DNA from: Acinetobacter sp. ANC 3929 | Lineage (GTDB): Bacteria; Pseudomonadota; Gammaproteobacteria; Pseudomonadales; Moraxellaceae | DNA: 64,000 bases | Reading direction: 5' to 3' | NCBI RefSeq assembly: GCF_000369405.1 | Contig: NZ_KB849998.1 | Span: forward strand, 479,969-543,968 | In this document: in pieces, positions 17,113 to 25,816 of the stretch | Numbering within the stretch: position 1 is the first letter of the stretch | Layout: each line of letters starts with the position of its first letter | Notes under the pieces: model-generated | Told to the model about the DNA's origin: nothing | Seen by the model: only the letters and a program-made list of their open reading frames with translations | Database searches by the model: none | Translations under genes and position numbers: made by a program

Positions 17113-18774
17113 TTAACCCGTAATCTTTTTATATTTAGAACGTTTTGCTACAGCTGCATCACCTAAACGTGACTGACGGTAAGCTTCATATTCTGCATAG
17201 TTACCTTCGTAGAACTCAGGTTGTTCATTTTCAAATGACAAAATATGAGTCGCAATACGGTCAAGGAACCAACGGTCATGTGATACCACCATAACGGTAC
17301 CTGGGAATACAAGAATTGCATCCTCAAGAGCACGTAAAGTTTCGATATCCAAGTCATTTGATGGTTCATCCAGTAAGATGACGTTTGCACCTAACTGTAA
17401 GATTTTTGCAAGTTGTAAACGGTTACGTTCACCACCAGACAATTCGCCTACACGTTTTTGCTGATCTTGGCCTTTGAAGTTAAAGCGACCGATATAAGCA
17501 CGTGATGCAATTTCGTATTCACCGATTCTTAAGATATCTAAACCGCCAGAAACTTCTTCCCAAACAGTTTTATTGTTATCCAATGTATCTCGGATCTGAC
17601 CTACATAAGCCACTTTAACTGACTCACCTAGCGTTACAGTTCCCGTATCTGGTTGCTGTTCGCCCGTCATCATACGGAACAGTGTCGTTTTACCTGCACC
17701 GTTCGGACCGACAATACCAACAATCGCAGTTGGCGGTATTGTGAAAGTTAAGTCTTTATACAACAGTCGGCCATCAAATGATTTGCTGATGCCTTCAACT
17801 TCTACAACTTTATTTCCTAGGCGCGGGCCAGGTGGAATATAAATTTCAGAAGTTTCGTTACGCTGCTGGAACTCACGTGAGTTAAGTTCTTCAAAACGTT
17901 CCATACGCGCTTTGTTTTTCTTTTGCTGACCTTTGGCATTTGAACGAACCCATTCAAGTTCTTTTTTCAATGCCTTGGCAAAAGATTCTTCTTGCTTGTT
18001 TTCTTGCTCTAAACGCGCATTCTTTTGTTCTAACCAAGAAGAATAGTTACCTTGGTAAGGAATACCCATGCCACGGTCAAGTTCAAGAATCCACTCAGCT
18101 ACGTTATCTAAGAAATAACGGTCATGCGTAATCGCAACGATGGTGCCTGGGAAGTCTTTCAAGAAACGCTCTAACCAAGATACTGATTCAGCATCTAAAT
18201 GGTTCGTCGGTTCATCAAGAAGTAACATATCTGGCTTAGAAAGCAATAAACGGCAGAGTGCAACACGACGGCGCTCACCACCTGAAAGTAGTGATACATC
18301 TGCATCCCAAGCTGGAAGATTCAATGCATCAGCAGCAATTTCAAGCTGGTTATTCAGGTTATGCGCATCCCAAGCATGAATGATTGATTCTAATTTTTCC
18401 TGCTCTTTTGCAAGCGCATCAAAATCTGCATCAGGCTCAGCATATTCAGCAAAAACTTGATCAAGACGAGCTAAAGCATCAAGTGCTTCACGTACACCAT
18501 CTTCAACGTTACCACGAACGTCTTTGGTTGGATCTAATGGCGGTTCTTGTTCTAAGTAGCCGATTTTGATTCCTGGTTGTGCACGAGCTTCACCTGAGAA
18601 ATCTTTATCTACGCCAGCCATAATACGGAGTAAGGTTGACTTACCAGCACCGTTCAAACCAAGCACACCAATTTTTGCGCCTGGGAAAAATGATAAAGAG
18701 ATGTCTTTCAAGATTTCGCGCTTAGGCGGAACCATTTTCGACACTCGATTCATCGTATAAATATATTGGGCCAC
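17113..18774 (-). CDS. ettA: Energy-dependent translational throttle EttA (ABC-F)
   Basis: This ribosome-bound ABC-F ATPase gates entry into translation elongation according to the ATP/ADP ratio. It has two tandem ABC domains. The first has Walker A GLNGAGKST, signature LSGGERRRV and Walker B LLLDEPTNHLD. The second has GPNGAGKTT, LSGGERNRL and ILLDEPSNDLD. The charged linker between them (about residues 250-310) is the P-site tRNA interaction motif. The frame extends to an upstream ATG, but family members begin MAQY-; here that is a GTG at 18774 (VAQYIYTM) with GAGGAG seven bases upstream. This gives 553 residues, the usual length. Confidence 0.96.
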   Translation of the reverse strand: MAQYIYTMNRVSKMVPPKREILKDISLSFFPGAKIGVLGLNGAGKSTLLRIMAGVDKDFSGEARAQPGIKIGYLEQEPPLDPTKDVRGNVEDGVREALDALARLDQVFAEYAEPDADFDALAKEQEKLESIIHAWDAHNLNNQLEIAADALNLPAWDADVSLLSGGERRRVALCRLLLSKPDMLLLDEPTNHLDAESVSWLERFLKDFPGTIVAITHDRYFLDNVAEWILELDRGMGIPYQGNYSSWLEQKNARLEQENKQEESFAKALKKELEWVRSNAKGQQKKNKARMERFEELNSREFQQRNETSEIYIPPGPRLGNKVVEVEGISKSFDGRLLYKDLTFTIPPTAIVGIVGPNGAGKTTLFRMMTGEQQPDTGTVTLGESVKVAYVGQIRDTLDNNKTVWEEVSGGLDILRIGEYEIASRAYIGRFNFKGQDQQKRVGELSGGERNRLQLAKILQLGANVILLDEPSNDLDIETLRALEDAILVFPGTVMVVSHDRWFLDRIATHILSFENEQPEFYEGNYAEYEAYRQSRLGDAAVAKRSKYKKITG

Positions 18775-19072
18775 GCAGGACTCCTCAAGAAAAACGAATA
18801 CATCGCAAAATAGCGAATAAAATAATCGGCGTATTATACGCTGAAAACCCAATTGACTTGAAGTTAAGATGACATTTGTTTGTCTGGATCAAAGAATTTT
18901 CTTTTGCAAGACATTACAGGGTTGAATTATTTACTCATTCTCAAAAATGATTACGCCCATTCAAGACTCGCTATATCACTAAAATCACTATCAAGCGCAA
19001 AAATTATGCACCATTTTGGATAAAATATACGCTAGACTCGATCGATATTTAACACACGTAGATGATGTAATC

Positions 19073-20350
19073 ATGACCTATAAAGATGAAACCTTAGCTA
19101 TTCATGCGGGATATTCACCAGAAGCAACCACCAAAGCAGTGGCCGTACCAATCTATCAAACCACTTCTTATGCCTTTGATAATACGCAACATGGTGCAGA
19201 TTTGTTTGATCTCAAAGTTCAAGGGAATATCTATACCCGAATTATGAATCCAACCACTGCCGTACTTGAGCAGCGTATTACAGCATTGGAAGGCGGTATT
19301 GGGGCACTGGCTTTAGCCTCAGGAATGGCAGCCATTACTTATTCTATTCAAACCATTGCCGAAGCAGGTGACAATATTGCGTCAGTGTCTACCTTGTATG
19401 GCGGGACTTATAATTTATTTGCTCACACGCTGCCAAAGCAAGGCATCGAAGTACGTTTCTTTGATTATCAGAATCCTGAAGCGTTACGCCAAATTATTGA
19501 TGATAAAACCAAGCTGGTGTTTGTTGAGTCGATTGGCAACCCTCTGGGCAATATTATCGACCTTGAAGCGATTGCCAAGATTGCACATGAATACGGTGTA
19601 CCTGTGATTGTGGATAATACGGTGGCTACACCTGCCCTATTGAAGCCATTTGAATTTGGTGCGGATATTGTGGTGCACTCTCTGACCAAATATATCGGTG
19701 GGCATGGCAACAGTATTGGTGGCGTGATTGTTGATAGTGGCAAATTTCCTTGGGGCAAATATCCTGAACGCTTTAAAGCTTTAAATACACCTGACCCAAG
19801 CTATCACGGTGTGAATTATGTCGAAGTATTAGGTGAAGCCGCTTTTATTGCACGTGCGCGCGTAGTGCCATTACGTAACACCGGTGCTGCAATTAGCCCA
19901 TTGAGCGTATTTTTGATCCTGCAAGGTCTCGAAACTTTGAATCTGCGGATGGAACGTCATACTGAAAATGCCATCAAGGTTGCCGAATATTTAAAACAAC
20001 ATGCAAAAGTGAAGTGGGTGAATTATGCAGGTCTAAAAGACCATCCACAGCATCATTTGGCACAAAAGTATGTGAAAGGTAAACCTTCTGCCATCCTTTC
20101 CTTTGGTGTTCAGGATGGTTTGGCAGGTGGTACCCGCTTTATTGATGCATTACAGCTGTTTACGCGTTTGGTGAATATCGGGGATGCCAAAAGTTTGGCT
20201 TGTCATCCAGCCACGACAACGCACCGCCAGCTCAATGCGGAAGAGCTTAAATCAGCAGGCGTCAGTGAGGACTTAGTCCGTTTATCTATTGGGATTGAAC
20301 ACGTTGATGATCTGATTGCCGACCTCGAACAGGCCCTTGCACAAGTTTAA
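19073..20350 (+). CDS. metY: O-acetylhomoserine sulfhydrylase
   Basis: This PLP enzyme makes homocysteine directly from O-acetyl-L-homoserine and sulfide for methionine synthesis. The 425 residues contain the Cys/Met metabolism signature with the PLP lysine in HSLTKYIGGHGNSIGG. The glycine-rich PLP phosphate loop ALASGMAAI and the N-terminal ETLAIHAGYSP / AVPIYQTTSY of OAH sulfhydrylases are also present. An upstream in-frame ATG at 19016 exists, but the extra 19 residues have no counterpart in the family and the core begins at MTYKDETL (19073). A terminator follows 14 bp after the stop. Confidence 0.94.
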   Translation: MTYKDETLAIHAGYSPEATTKAVAVPIYQTTSYAFDNTQHGADLFDLKVQGNIYTRIMNPTTAVLEQRITALEGGIGALALASGMAAITYSIQTIAEAGDNIASVSTLYGGTYNLFAHTLPKQGIEVRFFDYQNPEALRQIIDDKTKLVFVESIGNPLGNIIDLEAIAKIAHEYGVPVIVDNTVATPALLKPFEFGADIVVHSLTKYIGGHGNSIGGVIVDSGKFPWGKYPERFKALNTPDPSYHGVNYVEVLGEAAFIARARVVPLRNTGAAISPLSVFLILQGLETLNLRMERHTENAIKVAEYLKQHAKVKWVNYAGLKDHPQHHLAQKYVKGKPSAILSFGVQDGLAGGTRFIDALQLFTRLVNIGDAKSLACHPATTTHRQLNAEELKSAGVSEDLVRLSIGIEHVDDLIADLEQALAQV

Positions 20351-20363
20351 TTTTAATCAAATC

Positions 20364-20394
20364 AATAAGCCCCGATTCAGGGGCTTATTTTTTG
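20364..20394 (+). terminator. Intrinsic terminator of metY
   Basis: A 10-bp stem (AATAAGCCCC / GGGGCTTATT) around GATTCA, then TTTTT. Confidence 0.9.
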
Positions 20395-20443
20395 TGCAGA
20401 AACTAAAAAATATAATTTCTTTTTCAACTATTACAATATCTTG

Positions 20444-20465
20444 TTTTAGAGCTTTTACTCTAAAA
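20444..20465. promoter_or_regulatory. TTAGAG-N6-CTCTAA dyad upstream of acr1
   Basis: The inverted repeat TTTTAGAG-CTTTTA-CTCTAAAA lies about 135 bp before the acr1 start. Its core TTAGAG-N6-CTCTAA, with the same 6-bp spacing, recurs in the palindrome in front of the HD-domain gene (25480-25503). It has the look of a TetR-type operator. Confidence 0.45.
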
Positions 20466-20599
20466 AATACATTATTTTTCAAAGATTTACACTAGACAAA
20501 CAAAAAATATCGGTTAATATTACATCAAAATAAAGTGCAGTGCTTAATCGTAATAAGAAGGCATTGCAAACAACAGCGTGATTAATGTAGGTAACTTAC

Positions 20600-21487
20600 A
20601 TGAATGCAAAACTCAAAAAACTTTTTCAGCAAAAAGTCGACGGTAAAACAATCATTGTCACAGGTGCATCAAGTGGTATTGGTTTAACGGTTTCAAAATA
20701 CCTTGCGCAAGCAGGTGCACATGTCCTCTTACTTGCCCGTACTAAGGAGAAGTTAGATGAGGTCAAAGCAGAGATCGAGGCTGAAGGTGGAAAAGCGACA
20801 GTATTTCCATGTGATCTCAATGATATGGAATCGATTGACGCAGTTTCAAAAGAAATCCTAGCGGCAGTAGATCACATTGATATTCTTGTGAACAACGCAG
20901 GACGCTCTATCCGTCGTGCGGTACATGAATCCGTTGATCGTTTCCATGACTTCGAACGTACCATGCAGTTAAATTACTTTGGTGCAGTACGTTTAGTCCT
21001 GAATGTTTTACCGCACATGATGCAGCGTAAAGACGGTCAAATTATTAACATCAGCTCGATTGGTGTTCTTGCCAACGCAACTCGTTTTTCTGCTTACGTT
21101 GCCTCTAAAGCTGCATTGGATGCATTTAGTCGTTGTTTATCTGCGGAAGTTCACTCACACAAAATTGCGATTACCTCTATTTATATGCCTTTGGTGCGTA
21201 CTCCAATGATCGCACCAACCAAGATTTATAAATATGTACCAACGCTTTCACCAGAAGAAGCAGCCGATTTAATTGCCTATGCAATTGTGAAACGTCCGAA
21301 AAAGATCGCAACCAATTTAGGTCGACTTGCATCGATTACCTATGCAATTGCACCAGACATTAACAACATTTTAATGTCGATTGGTTTCAACTTATTCCCA
21401 AGTTCTACCGCGTCTGTCGGTGAGCAAGAGAAGTTGAATTTAATTCAACGTGCCTATGCGCGTTTGTTCCCTGGTGAACACTGGTAA
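20600..21487 (+). CDS. acr1: Fatty acyl-CoA reductase Acr1 (SDR family)
   Basis: This enzyme reduces long-chain acyl-CoA to the fatty aldehyde with NADPH, the first committed step toward wax esters in Acinetobacter. The 295 residues match the length I recall for A. baylyi Acr1. The Rossmann motif TGASSGIG lies near residues 21-28, then NNAG near 98. The catalytic Ser is in INISSIG and the YxxxK in YVASKAALDAFSR. The C-terminal ending LIQRAYARLFPGEHW and the TIYKYVPTLSPEEAADL-type segment are characteristic. The gene stands alone with its own terminator. The upstream dyad at 20444 suggests repressor control. Confidence 0.9.
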   Translation: MNAKLKKLFQQKVDGKTIIVTGASSGIGLTVSKYLAQAGAHVLLLARTKEKLDEVKAEIEAEGGKATVFPCDLNDMESIDAVSKEILAAVDHIDILVNNAGRSIRRAVHESVDRFHDFERTMQLNYFGAVRLVLNVLPHMMQRKDGQIINISSIGVLANATRFSAYVASKAALDAFSRCLSAEVHSHKIAITSIYMPLVRTPMIAPTKIYKYVPTLSPEEAADLIAYAIVKRPKKIATNLGRLASITYAIAPDINNILMSIGFNLFPSSTASVGEQEKLNLIQRAYARLFPGEHW

Positions 21488-21503
21488 TCCATTTTGAACA
21501 TTC

Positions 21504-21538
21504 AAAAACAGCCGATCTTTTGATTGGCTGTTTTTTTA
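21504..21538 (+). terminator. Intrinsic terminator of acr1
   Basis: A 10-bp stem (AAAAACAGCC / GGCTGTTTTT) with the loop GATCTTTTGATT and a T-run; it can also serve the convergent minus-strand gene. Confidence 0.85.
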
Positions 21539-21551
21539 TTAGAAATAAGTT

Positions 21552-22649
21552 CTAGCTGGTTTGGTTGATCCAGTCGGTGGTTTTACGGATCGCTGCTTCT
21601 AAATTTCTCGTCGAAATCTGCCAACGTTGTTGAAACAGTGTCAATCGTTCTCGATCCAACTGTTCTGTTCTTAGAAAACTCAGCATTTCCGTGGACATTT
21701 CTAATTTTTTTGCCAACCATTGCCACTTTAAAATAAATCTCAACAACCCAATCGGCACATGTCTGGTTGGTGCATTTACCTGTAATTGTTCTGCAATCAT
21801 TTGAGTGAGTTTGTGCAAAGCCAGATTGTTTTCACTCACAGCCAACATCGCTTGATTCGACAAAGCCATATCCACAGAAGCACTGACCATTATCCGACAT
21901 AGGTCATCGACACGTACTAAAGGAAGATAATGTTGAGCCGTTGCAGGAATTGCACTCATTTTCCCTCGCTTGAGCAAATCAATCATTTGCGCGATCGGCT
22001 GATTTATAGGTATTTCACCAGACACATCATCGCCAACAACAGTTGCAGGGTGAATAACAGTCCAGTCCACAGATAACTGTTGTGCCTGTTGTATCCATGC
22101 AAAATGTGCTTCGATCTTGGACGCTTCATAAGCCCCCAAATATTGATAGACAGATTGCCACTCGGTACGATCAGGTTGTTCAAGGCAGATCCCTGCTTGC
22201 TGTAAATGGCTCGTGATCGTCAACATATAACCCGAAACATGTACCGCACGCTTTAAAGCACAATGTTGATGAACACAATTCAATAAATTCAGTGCTCCCT
22301 CCACATTTACAGCCCGTGCTTGTTGGCTACTCAAGTTCCATGCAAATAGTGCACTACTATTATATAAGGTATTCACGGTGCTTAATTGTTCCCAATCTTG
22401 TTCACTGATGGCAAGCTTGGGCTGTGTCACATCACCCTGAATAAAAGTCAGTTGATCCAGTGCGACTTGGTGTTGGCTAAGCCAATCTGTCAGTATGGCT
22501 TTTTGCACATCCTTTTGACGCAGTACTGCAAAAACCTGATGTCCCTGCCGCAACAATTCAGCAATCAGATAGCGCCCAATAAATCCCGTCGCACCTGCGA
22601 CCATCGCCACTTGCCTGTCTTGCTGTGATGTTAAATGTTGAATTTCCAT
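21552..22649 (-). CDS. NAD(P)-dependent epimerase/dehydratase family protein (extended SDR)
   Basis: This 365-residue extended short-chain dehydrogenase has its Rossmann motif GATGFIGRYL near residues 19-28. The variable catalytic region contains YLGAYEASKIEAH (a YxxSK pattern). Male-sterility/thioester-reductase-like relatives reduce thioesters, but the substrate here cannot be read from the sequence. The frame extends 84 bp upstream. I prefer the ATG at 22649 (MEIQHLTSQ), because the longer version would run through the promoter of the divergent MerR gene. It is probably controlled by that MerR protein through the long-spacer promoter at 22681-22712. Confidence 0.82.
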   Translation of the reverse strand: MEIQHLTSQQDRQVAMVAGATGFIGRYLIAELLRQGHQVFAVLRQKDVQKAILTDWLSQHQVALDQLTFIQGDVTQPKLAISEQDWEQLSTVNTLYNSSALFAWNLSSQQARAVNVEGALNLLNCVHQHCALKRAVHVSGYMLTITSHLQQAGICLEQPDRTEWQSVYQYLGAYEASKIEAHFAWIQQAQQLSVDWTVIHPATVVGDDVSGEIPINQPIAQMIDLLKRGKMSAIPATAQHYLPLVRVDDLCRIMVSASVDMALSNQAMLAVSENNLALHKLTQMIAEQLQVNAPTRHVPIGLLRFILKWQWLAKKLEMSTEMLSFLRTEQLDRERLTLFQQRWQISTRNLEAAIRKTTDWINQTS

Positions 22650-22680
22650 CTCGAGTACCCTTTTTGTTGAATGTAGGCAC

Positions 22681-22712
22681 AGGCTAAAGGATGGAGTACA
22701 CTCAATGGTCAA
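22681..22712 (-). promoter_or_regulatory. MerR-type long-spacer promoter for the epimerase gene
   Basis: On the minus strand TTGACC (-35, 22712-22707) and TAGCCT (-10, 22686-22681) are separated by 20 bp, longer than the optimal 17. The spacer contains the dyad GAGT-N2-ACTC (22694-22703). This is the layout activated by MerR-family DNA twisting, and a MerR gene diverges from here. Confidence 0.6.
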
Positions 22713-22753
22713 GTGATTTTTTAGCACTTTCAAGAATAATAAGGAGGATCACC

Positions 22754-23131
22754 ATGTTAATTGGACAGTTGGCCAAACAGACTGATTTAAGTCGGGATAC
22801 CATTCGTTTCTATGAAAAAATGCAGCTGATTCAATCCATCACCTGTAATAATGGCTATAAAGATTATTCAGAACAAACACTGCAACAATTACAACTGATT
22901 CGTACAGCGAAAAATTTGGGATTCTCGCTGAATGAGATTAAACAGATTTTAGCGATGACAGCAGAGGATGAAATTCCGGCCACACAAGTACAAAGCATTT
23001 TTCAAGACAAGTTAGCTTTGATTGATGAGAAGATTGCCCAACTTCATCAAATCAAAATCATGTTAAGTAGATTTACTCAGGGTGAAGCTTGTCCTTTACG
23101 AAAAGATTGTCCTATTCCAGACCTAAATTAA
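22754..23131 (+). CDS. MerR-family transcriptional regulator
   Basis: This 125-residue regulator has an N-terminal winged helix of MerR type (MLIGQLAKQTDLSRDTIRFY, then a wing with GYKDYSEQ). A dimerisation helix covers about residues 75-110, and a short C-terminal tail carries two cysteines (ACPLRKDCPIP). That tail could bind a metal or sense redox state, but it lacks the full ZntR or CueR ligand set. The start is fixed by AAGGAGGATCACC directly before the ATG at 22754; an upstream in-frame ATG has no ribosome site. It should control the divergent epimerase gene and itself. Confidence 0.88.
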   Translation: MLIGQLAKQTDLSRDTIRFYEKMQLIQSITCNNGYKDYSEQTLQQLQLIRTAKNLGFSLNEIKQILAMTAEDEIPATQVQSIFQDKLALIDEKIAQLHQIKIMLSRFTQGEACPLRKDCPIPDLN

Positions 23132-23292
23132 CTGCTTTTCAATTCATTAAAATATCAGCATTGACCATTCTGACATTTCTGATCTCTCTCAAAGGGTTAG
23201 CTAAAACACATCTGATTCTCCCCATATAAAAATCCATTCATAAAAAGCATACAAAATAGTGCCATTTTCATCCTTTTTTAGCGGTATATAAC

Positions 23293-23318
23293 ATTCTGTA
23301 AAGATTCAGTTACAGAAT
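23293..23318 (+). promoter_or_regulatory. Inverted repeat in the leader of the KgtP-like gene
   Basis: ATTCTGTAA-N8-TTACAGAAT, with 9-bp perfect arms, sits just after a TATAAC-like -10 box and 25 bp before the ATG. This is where a repressor would block transcription. Which regulator uses it is unknown. Confidence 0.5.
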
Positions 23319-23343
23319 CTTGCTTGGTTAAAAAGGATCAGAT

Positions 23344-24636
23344 ATGAGTCAGACATATAGCAAGGAAGAAAGAAGAAGTCGCATCAAAGGTATTGTCGGT
23401 GCGGCATCAGGGAATTTAGTTGAATGGTTCGATTTCTATATTTATGCCGTTTTTGCTGCCTATTTTACCCACGCATTGACCGCTCCAGATATGGAACCAA
23501 CCACCAAAGCCATTTATGTTTGGGGGGTGTTTGGGGCCAGCTTTTTTATGCGCCCAATCGGTAGTTGGCTATTCGGACGGATTGCTGACCGTCAGGGTCG
23601 TAAGCAGTCCATGGTCATTTCGATCTGCTTAATGGCACTCAGCTCATTTTTATTTGCAGCCTTACCCACTTATGATCAAGTCGGCATGTGGGCACCCTTT
23701 TTACTGCTCATGGTTCGGTTACTGCAAGGCCTATCCGTCGGTGGTGAGTACGGTGCTGTTGCGACCTATATGAGTGAACTGGGTTTAAAAGGTCAGCGAG
23801 GCTTCTTTGCATCATTCCAGTACGTTACCCTTTCGGGTGGTCAATTACTTGCCAGTTTACTCGGGGTGATCTTGCTTGGTTTTATGACGGAACAGCAACT
23901 CAATGATGGCGGTTGGCGTATTCCTTTCGTGATTGGTGGTATTGCAGCATTATTGTCGTTACTGGCACGTAGTCGTTTAGAAGAAACCTTGTCCCATGAA
24001 GATGCTGACCGTGAAGAATCAGGTAGTTTAGTTGCCCTGCTTAAGCAGCATTGGAAAACCTTTTTATTGGTTGTCGGTTATACCTCAGCAGGTTCACTGA
24101 CCTTCTATGTGGTCACTGTTTACTCTAAAACCTACCTCACCAATATTGGTATGGATGGCAAAACGGTTGGCTTTATCATGACCACAGCGCTATTTGTATT
24201 TATGTTGGCACAACCGTTGTTTGGTATGTTGTCAGATCGTATTGGTCGTCGTGCTTCCATGTTGGCATTCAGTTTACTCAGCGCGATCTTTATTTATCCC
24301 GTCATGGTGACAGGCATGCGCAGTTTTGCTGATTCCCCTGTCATTATCACACTCCTACTGATTTTCTTGATGATGTTGCTGAGTTTCTATACCTCAATCA
24401 GTGGCCTAGTCAAAGCTGAAATGTTCCCGCCACATGTCCGTGCTTTGGGTGTCGGCTTTTCTTATGCTGTCGGTAATGCCTTATTTGGCGGTTCTGCACC
24501 ATCGGTGGCGTTATTATTTAAAGATGCAGGCATTGAGAATACCTTCTTTGTCTATGTGATTATCATGCTGATTATCTGTTTCTTATGTAGTTTGGCTTTA
24601 CCGAAAAAGCCTGAATATCTGGAACATGATCATTAA
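23344..24636 (+). CDS. Metabolite:H+ symporter, KgtP-like (MFS)
   Basis: This inner-membrane major-facilitator importer has 430 residues and 12 predicted helices. It opens with the MHS-family pattern VGAASGNLVEWFDFYIYAVF and has the loop 2-3 motif GRIADRQGRKQSM. From memory it aligns along its length with E. coli KgtP (alpha-ketoglutarate permease), including GLSVGGEYGAVATYMSE and FYTSISGLVKAEMFP. The exact dicarboxylate or oxoacid is therefore likely but not proven. AAAAGGATCAGAT precedes the ATG, and a terminator follows at 24658. Confidence 0.87.
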   Translation: MSQTYSKEERRSRIKGIVGAASGNLVEWFDFYIYAVFAAYFTHALTAPDMEPTTKAIYVWGVFGASFFMRPIGSWLFGRIADRQGRKQSMVISICLMALSSFLFAALPTYDQVGMWAPFLLLMVRLLQGLSVGGEYGAVATYMSELGLKGQRGFFASFQYVTLSGGQLLASLLGVILLGFMTEQQLNDGGWRIPFVIGGIAALLSLLARSRLEETLSHEDADREESGSLVALLKQHWKTFLLVVGYTSAGSLTFYVVTVYSKTYLTNIGMDGKTVGFIMTTALFVFMLAQPLFGMLSDRIGRRASMLAFSLLSAIFIYPVMVTGMRSFADSPVIITLLLIFLMMLLSFYTSISGLVKAEMFPPHVRALGVGFSYAVGNALFGGSAPSVALLFKDAGIENTFFVYVIIMLIICFLCSLALPKKPEYLEHDH

Positions 24637-24657
24637 CTATATTCTGTCGTGAACAAG

Positions 24658-24690
24658 AACCACTTTTGTAAAAGCAAAGGTGGTTTTTTA
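24658..24690. terminator. Terminator between the KgtP-like and HD-domain genes
   Basis: An 11-bp stem (AACCACTTTTG / CAAAGGTGGTT, one G-U) with the loop TAAAAG and a T-run on the plus strand. It overlaps the first bases of the convergent gene's 3' end. Confidence 0.82.
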
Positions 24691-25464
24691 TTTGGAGGTT
24701 GATTCCACATAAGGATTCAGATTCACCAGATGCTTAAATCCACTCTGCACCACCATCGCAGTACGGGATCGAGGACGTTGCATTGCTTCTTGTTGAGTAA
24801 ATTCAATCATCATTCGATTAAAATCAAGCCGAGGATATTTTTGTTGTAATTGCTGTCGAAACTGTTTTGAAAACTCAAAACCACGACTGCCAATCACATC
24901 ACAACTGGCCGCCTGTTGCAGCAAATGTGCTTCAACACCCTCTTTCAATGCGACATGAGGATTCATATGCATACTGATCACATCAAAAAGTTGATCGGCT
25001 CGTGCTGGTTGCCAACCCTGTTCGAGTGACCAATCTCTTGCGGCATAAGCCCCCTGTCCTGCAAAACAATGACAATGTTGTTCATGCTGATAATGCGGTG
25101 CAGTCATTCCCAAATCATGCAACAAACACGATATTGCCAAGAGCTCATCATCACGCTGAAGATCTTGCATCTTGGCAAAAGCAACGGCGTAACACCATGT
25201 CCGAAAACAATGATTTTGCAAGGCATCCGAACTACAAGACTGCATTTGCTCTAACGCCTGCCGTACGTCTGAACTATCAGGCAAGCTAAGATTATCCAGA
25301 CTCAAGTCGTGCTGAACAATCGATCTGCTACGATTCGCCAAACTGTACATTTTTATACTCTGTTTTAGCACAGGCAACAGGCTATGACTCAACAGTGCCA
25401 TACGATCTTTTAAGGATAAATCACCCGAAGTTTGTCTCATCCAAGCTTGTCGACCAATTTGCAT
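24688..25464 (-). CDS. HD-domain protein (predicted metal-dependent phosphohydrolase)
   Basis: This 258-residue protein has the HD signature: His85 in NHCFRTWCYA, His116-Asp117 in SCLLHDLGMT, and a later His-rich helix HEQHCHCFAGQGA. HD proteins cleave phosphomonoesters or phosphodiesters, and some act as cyanamide hydratases. The spacing here and the RTW-YA-LHDLG order resemble the cyanamide-hydratase-like branch. The substrate is unknown. AGGGGACGAAA lies just before the ATG. The perfect 24-bp palindrome at 25480-25503 lies 15 bp upstream of the start and should control it. Confidence 0.78.
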   Translation of the reverse strand: MQIGRQAWMRQTSGDLSLKDRMALLSHSLLPVLKQSIKMYSLANRSRSIVQHDLSLDNLSLPDSSDVRQALEQMQSCSSDALQNHCFRTWCYAVAFAKMQDLQRDDELLAISCLLHDLGMTAPHYQHEQHCHCFAGQGAYAARDWSLEQGWQPARADQLFDVISMHMNPHVALKEGVEAHLLQQAASCDVIGSRGFEFSKQFRQQLQQKYPRLDFNRMMIEFTQQEAMQRPRSRTAMVVQSGFKHLVNLNPYVESTSK

Positions 25465-25479
25465 TTTCGTCCCCTTAAA

Positions 25480-25503
25480 AAATTAGAGTAATTACTCTAA
25501 TTT
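25480..25503. promoter_or_regulatory. Perfect 24-bp palindrome upstream of the HD-domain gene
   Basis: AAATTAGAGTAA followed at once by TTACTCTAATTT makes a 24-bp perfect palindrome, and its core is TTAGAG-N6-CTCTAA. It lies 15 bp before the HD gene start. It looks like a TetR-type operator, and the same core recurs upstream of acr1 (20444-20465). Confidence 0.65.
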
Positions 25504-25816
25504 GATTTTTACTTGAACGAAACACGAATGTCAAAAGGATTGCGATTGGATTTTGGGGTTTTACCCCTCGCTTTCATACTTGATAAAAATCATTTTTTCA
25601 CACACTTATCACGTAATTTAAAAATTAGCTTGAGTCATATTTTTATATAAAATTAAACATTTTGTTCATTTAATCCACTTTTTGCGTAGTTTTTATTCTT
25701 ATTTTTAAGAATTAGTTAAGTTTTTATGCATAATGGACGGCGCTTCGTTTTTTAATTTTTGGTGTATTTTTAACACTTTTCCAATGACAAGAGGTTACAA
25801 CTTAAGGGAGTAAATA
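25504..25816. other. Intergenic region before the citrate-type transporter
   Basis: A very AT-rich region with no gene visible. A possible extended -10 for the downstream gene is the ATGCATAAT stretch near 25727. Otherwise I see only the operator-like palindrome at its left edge. Confidence 0.5.

Noticed and set aside
18775..19072. A methionine-related riboswitch upstream of metY
   Set aside because: I looked for SAM-type conserved helices and a leader terminator and saw neither in these 298 bases.
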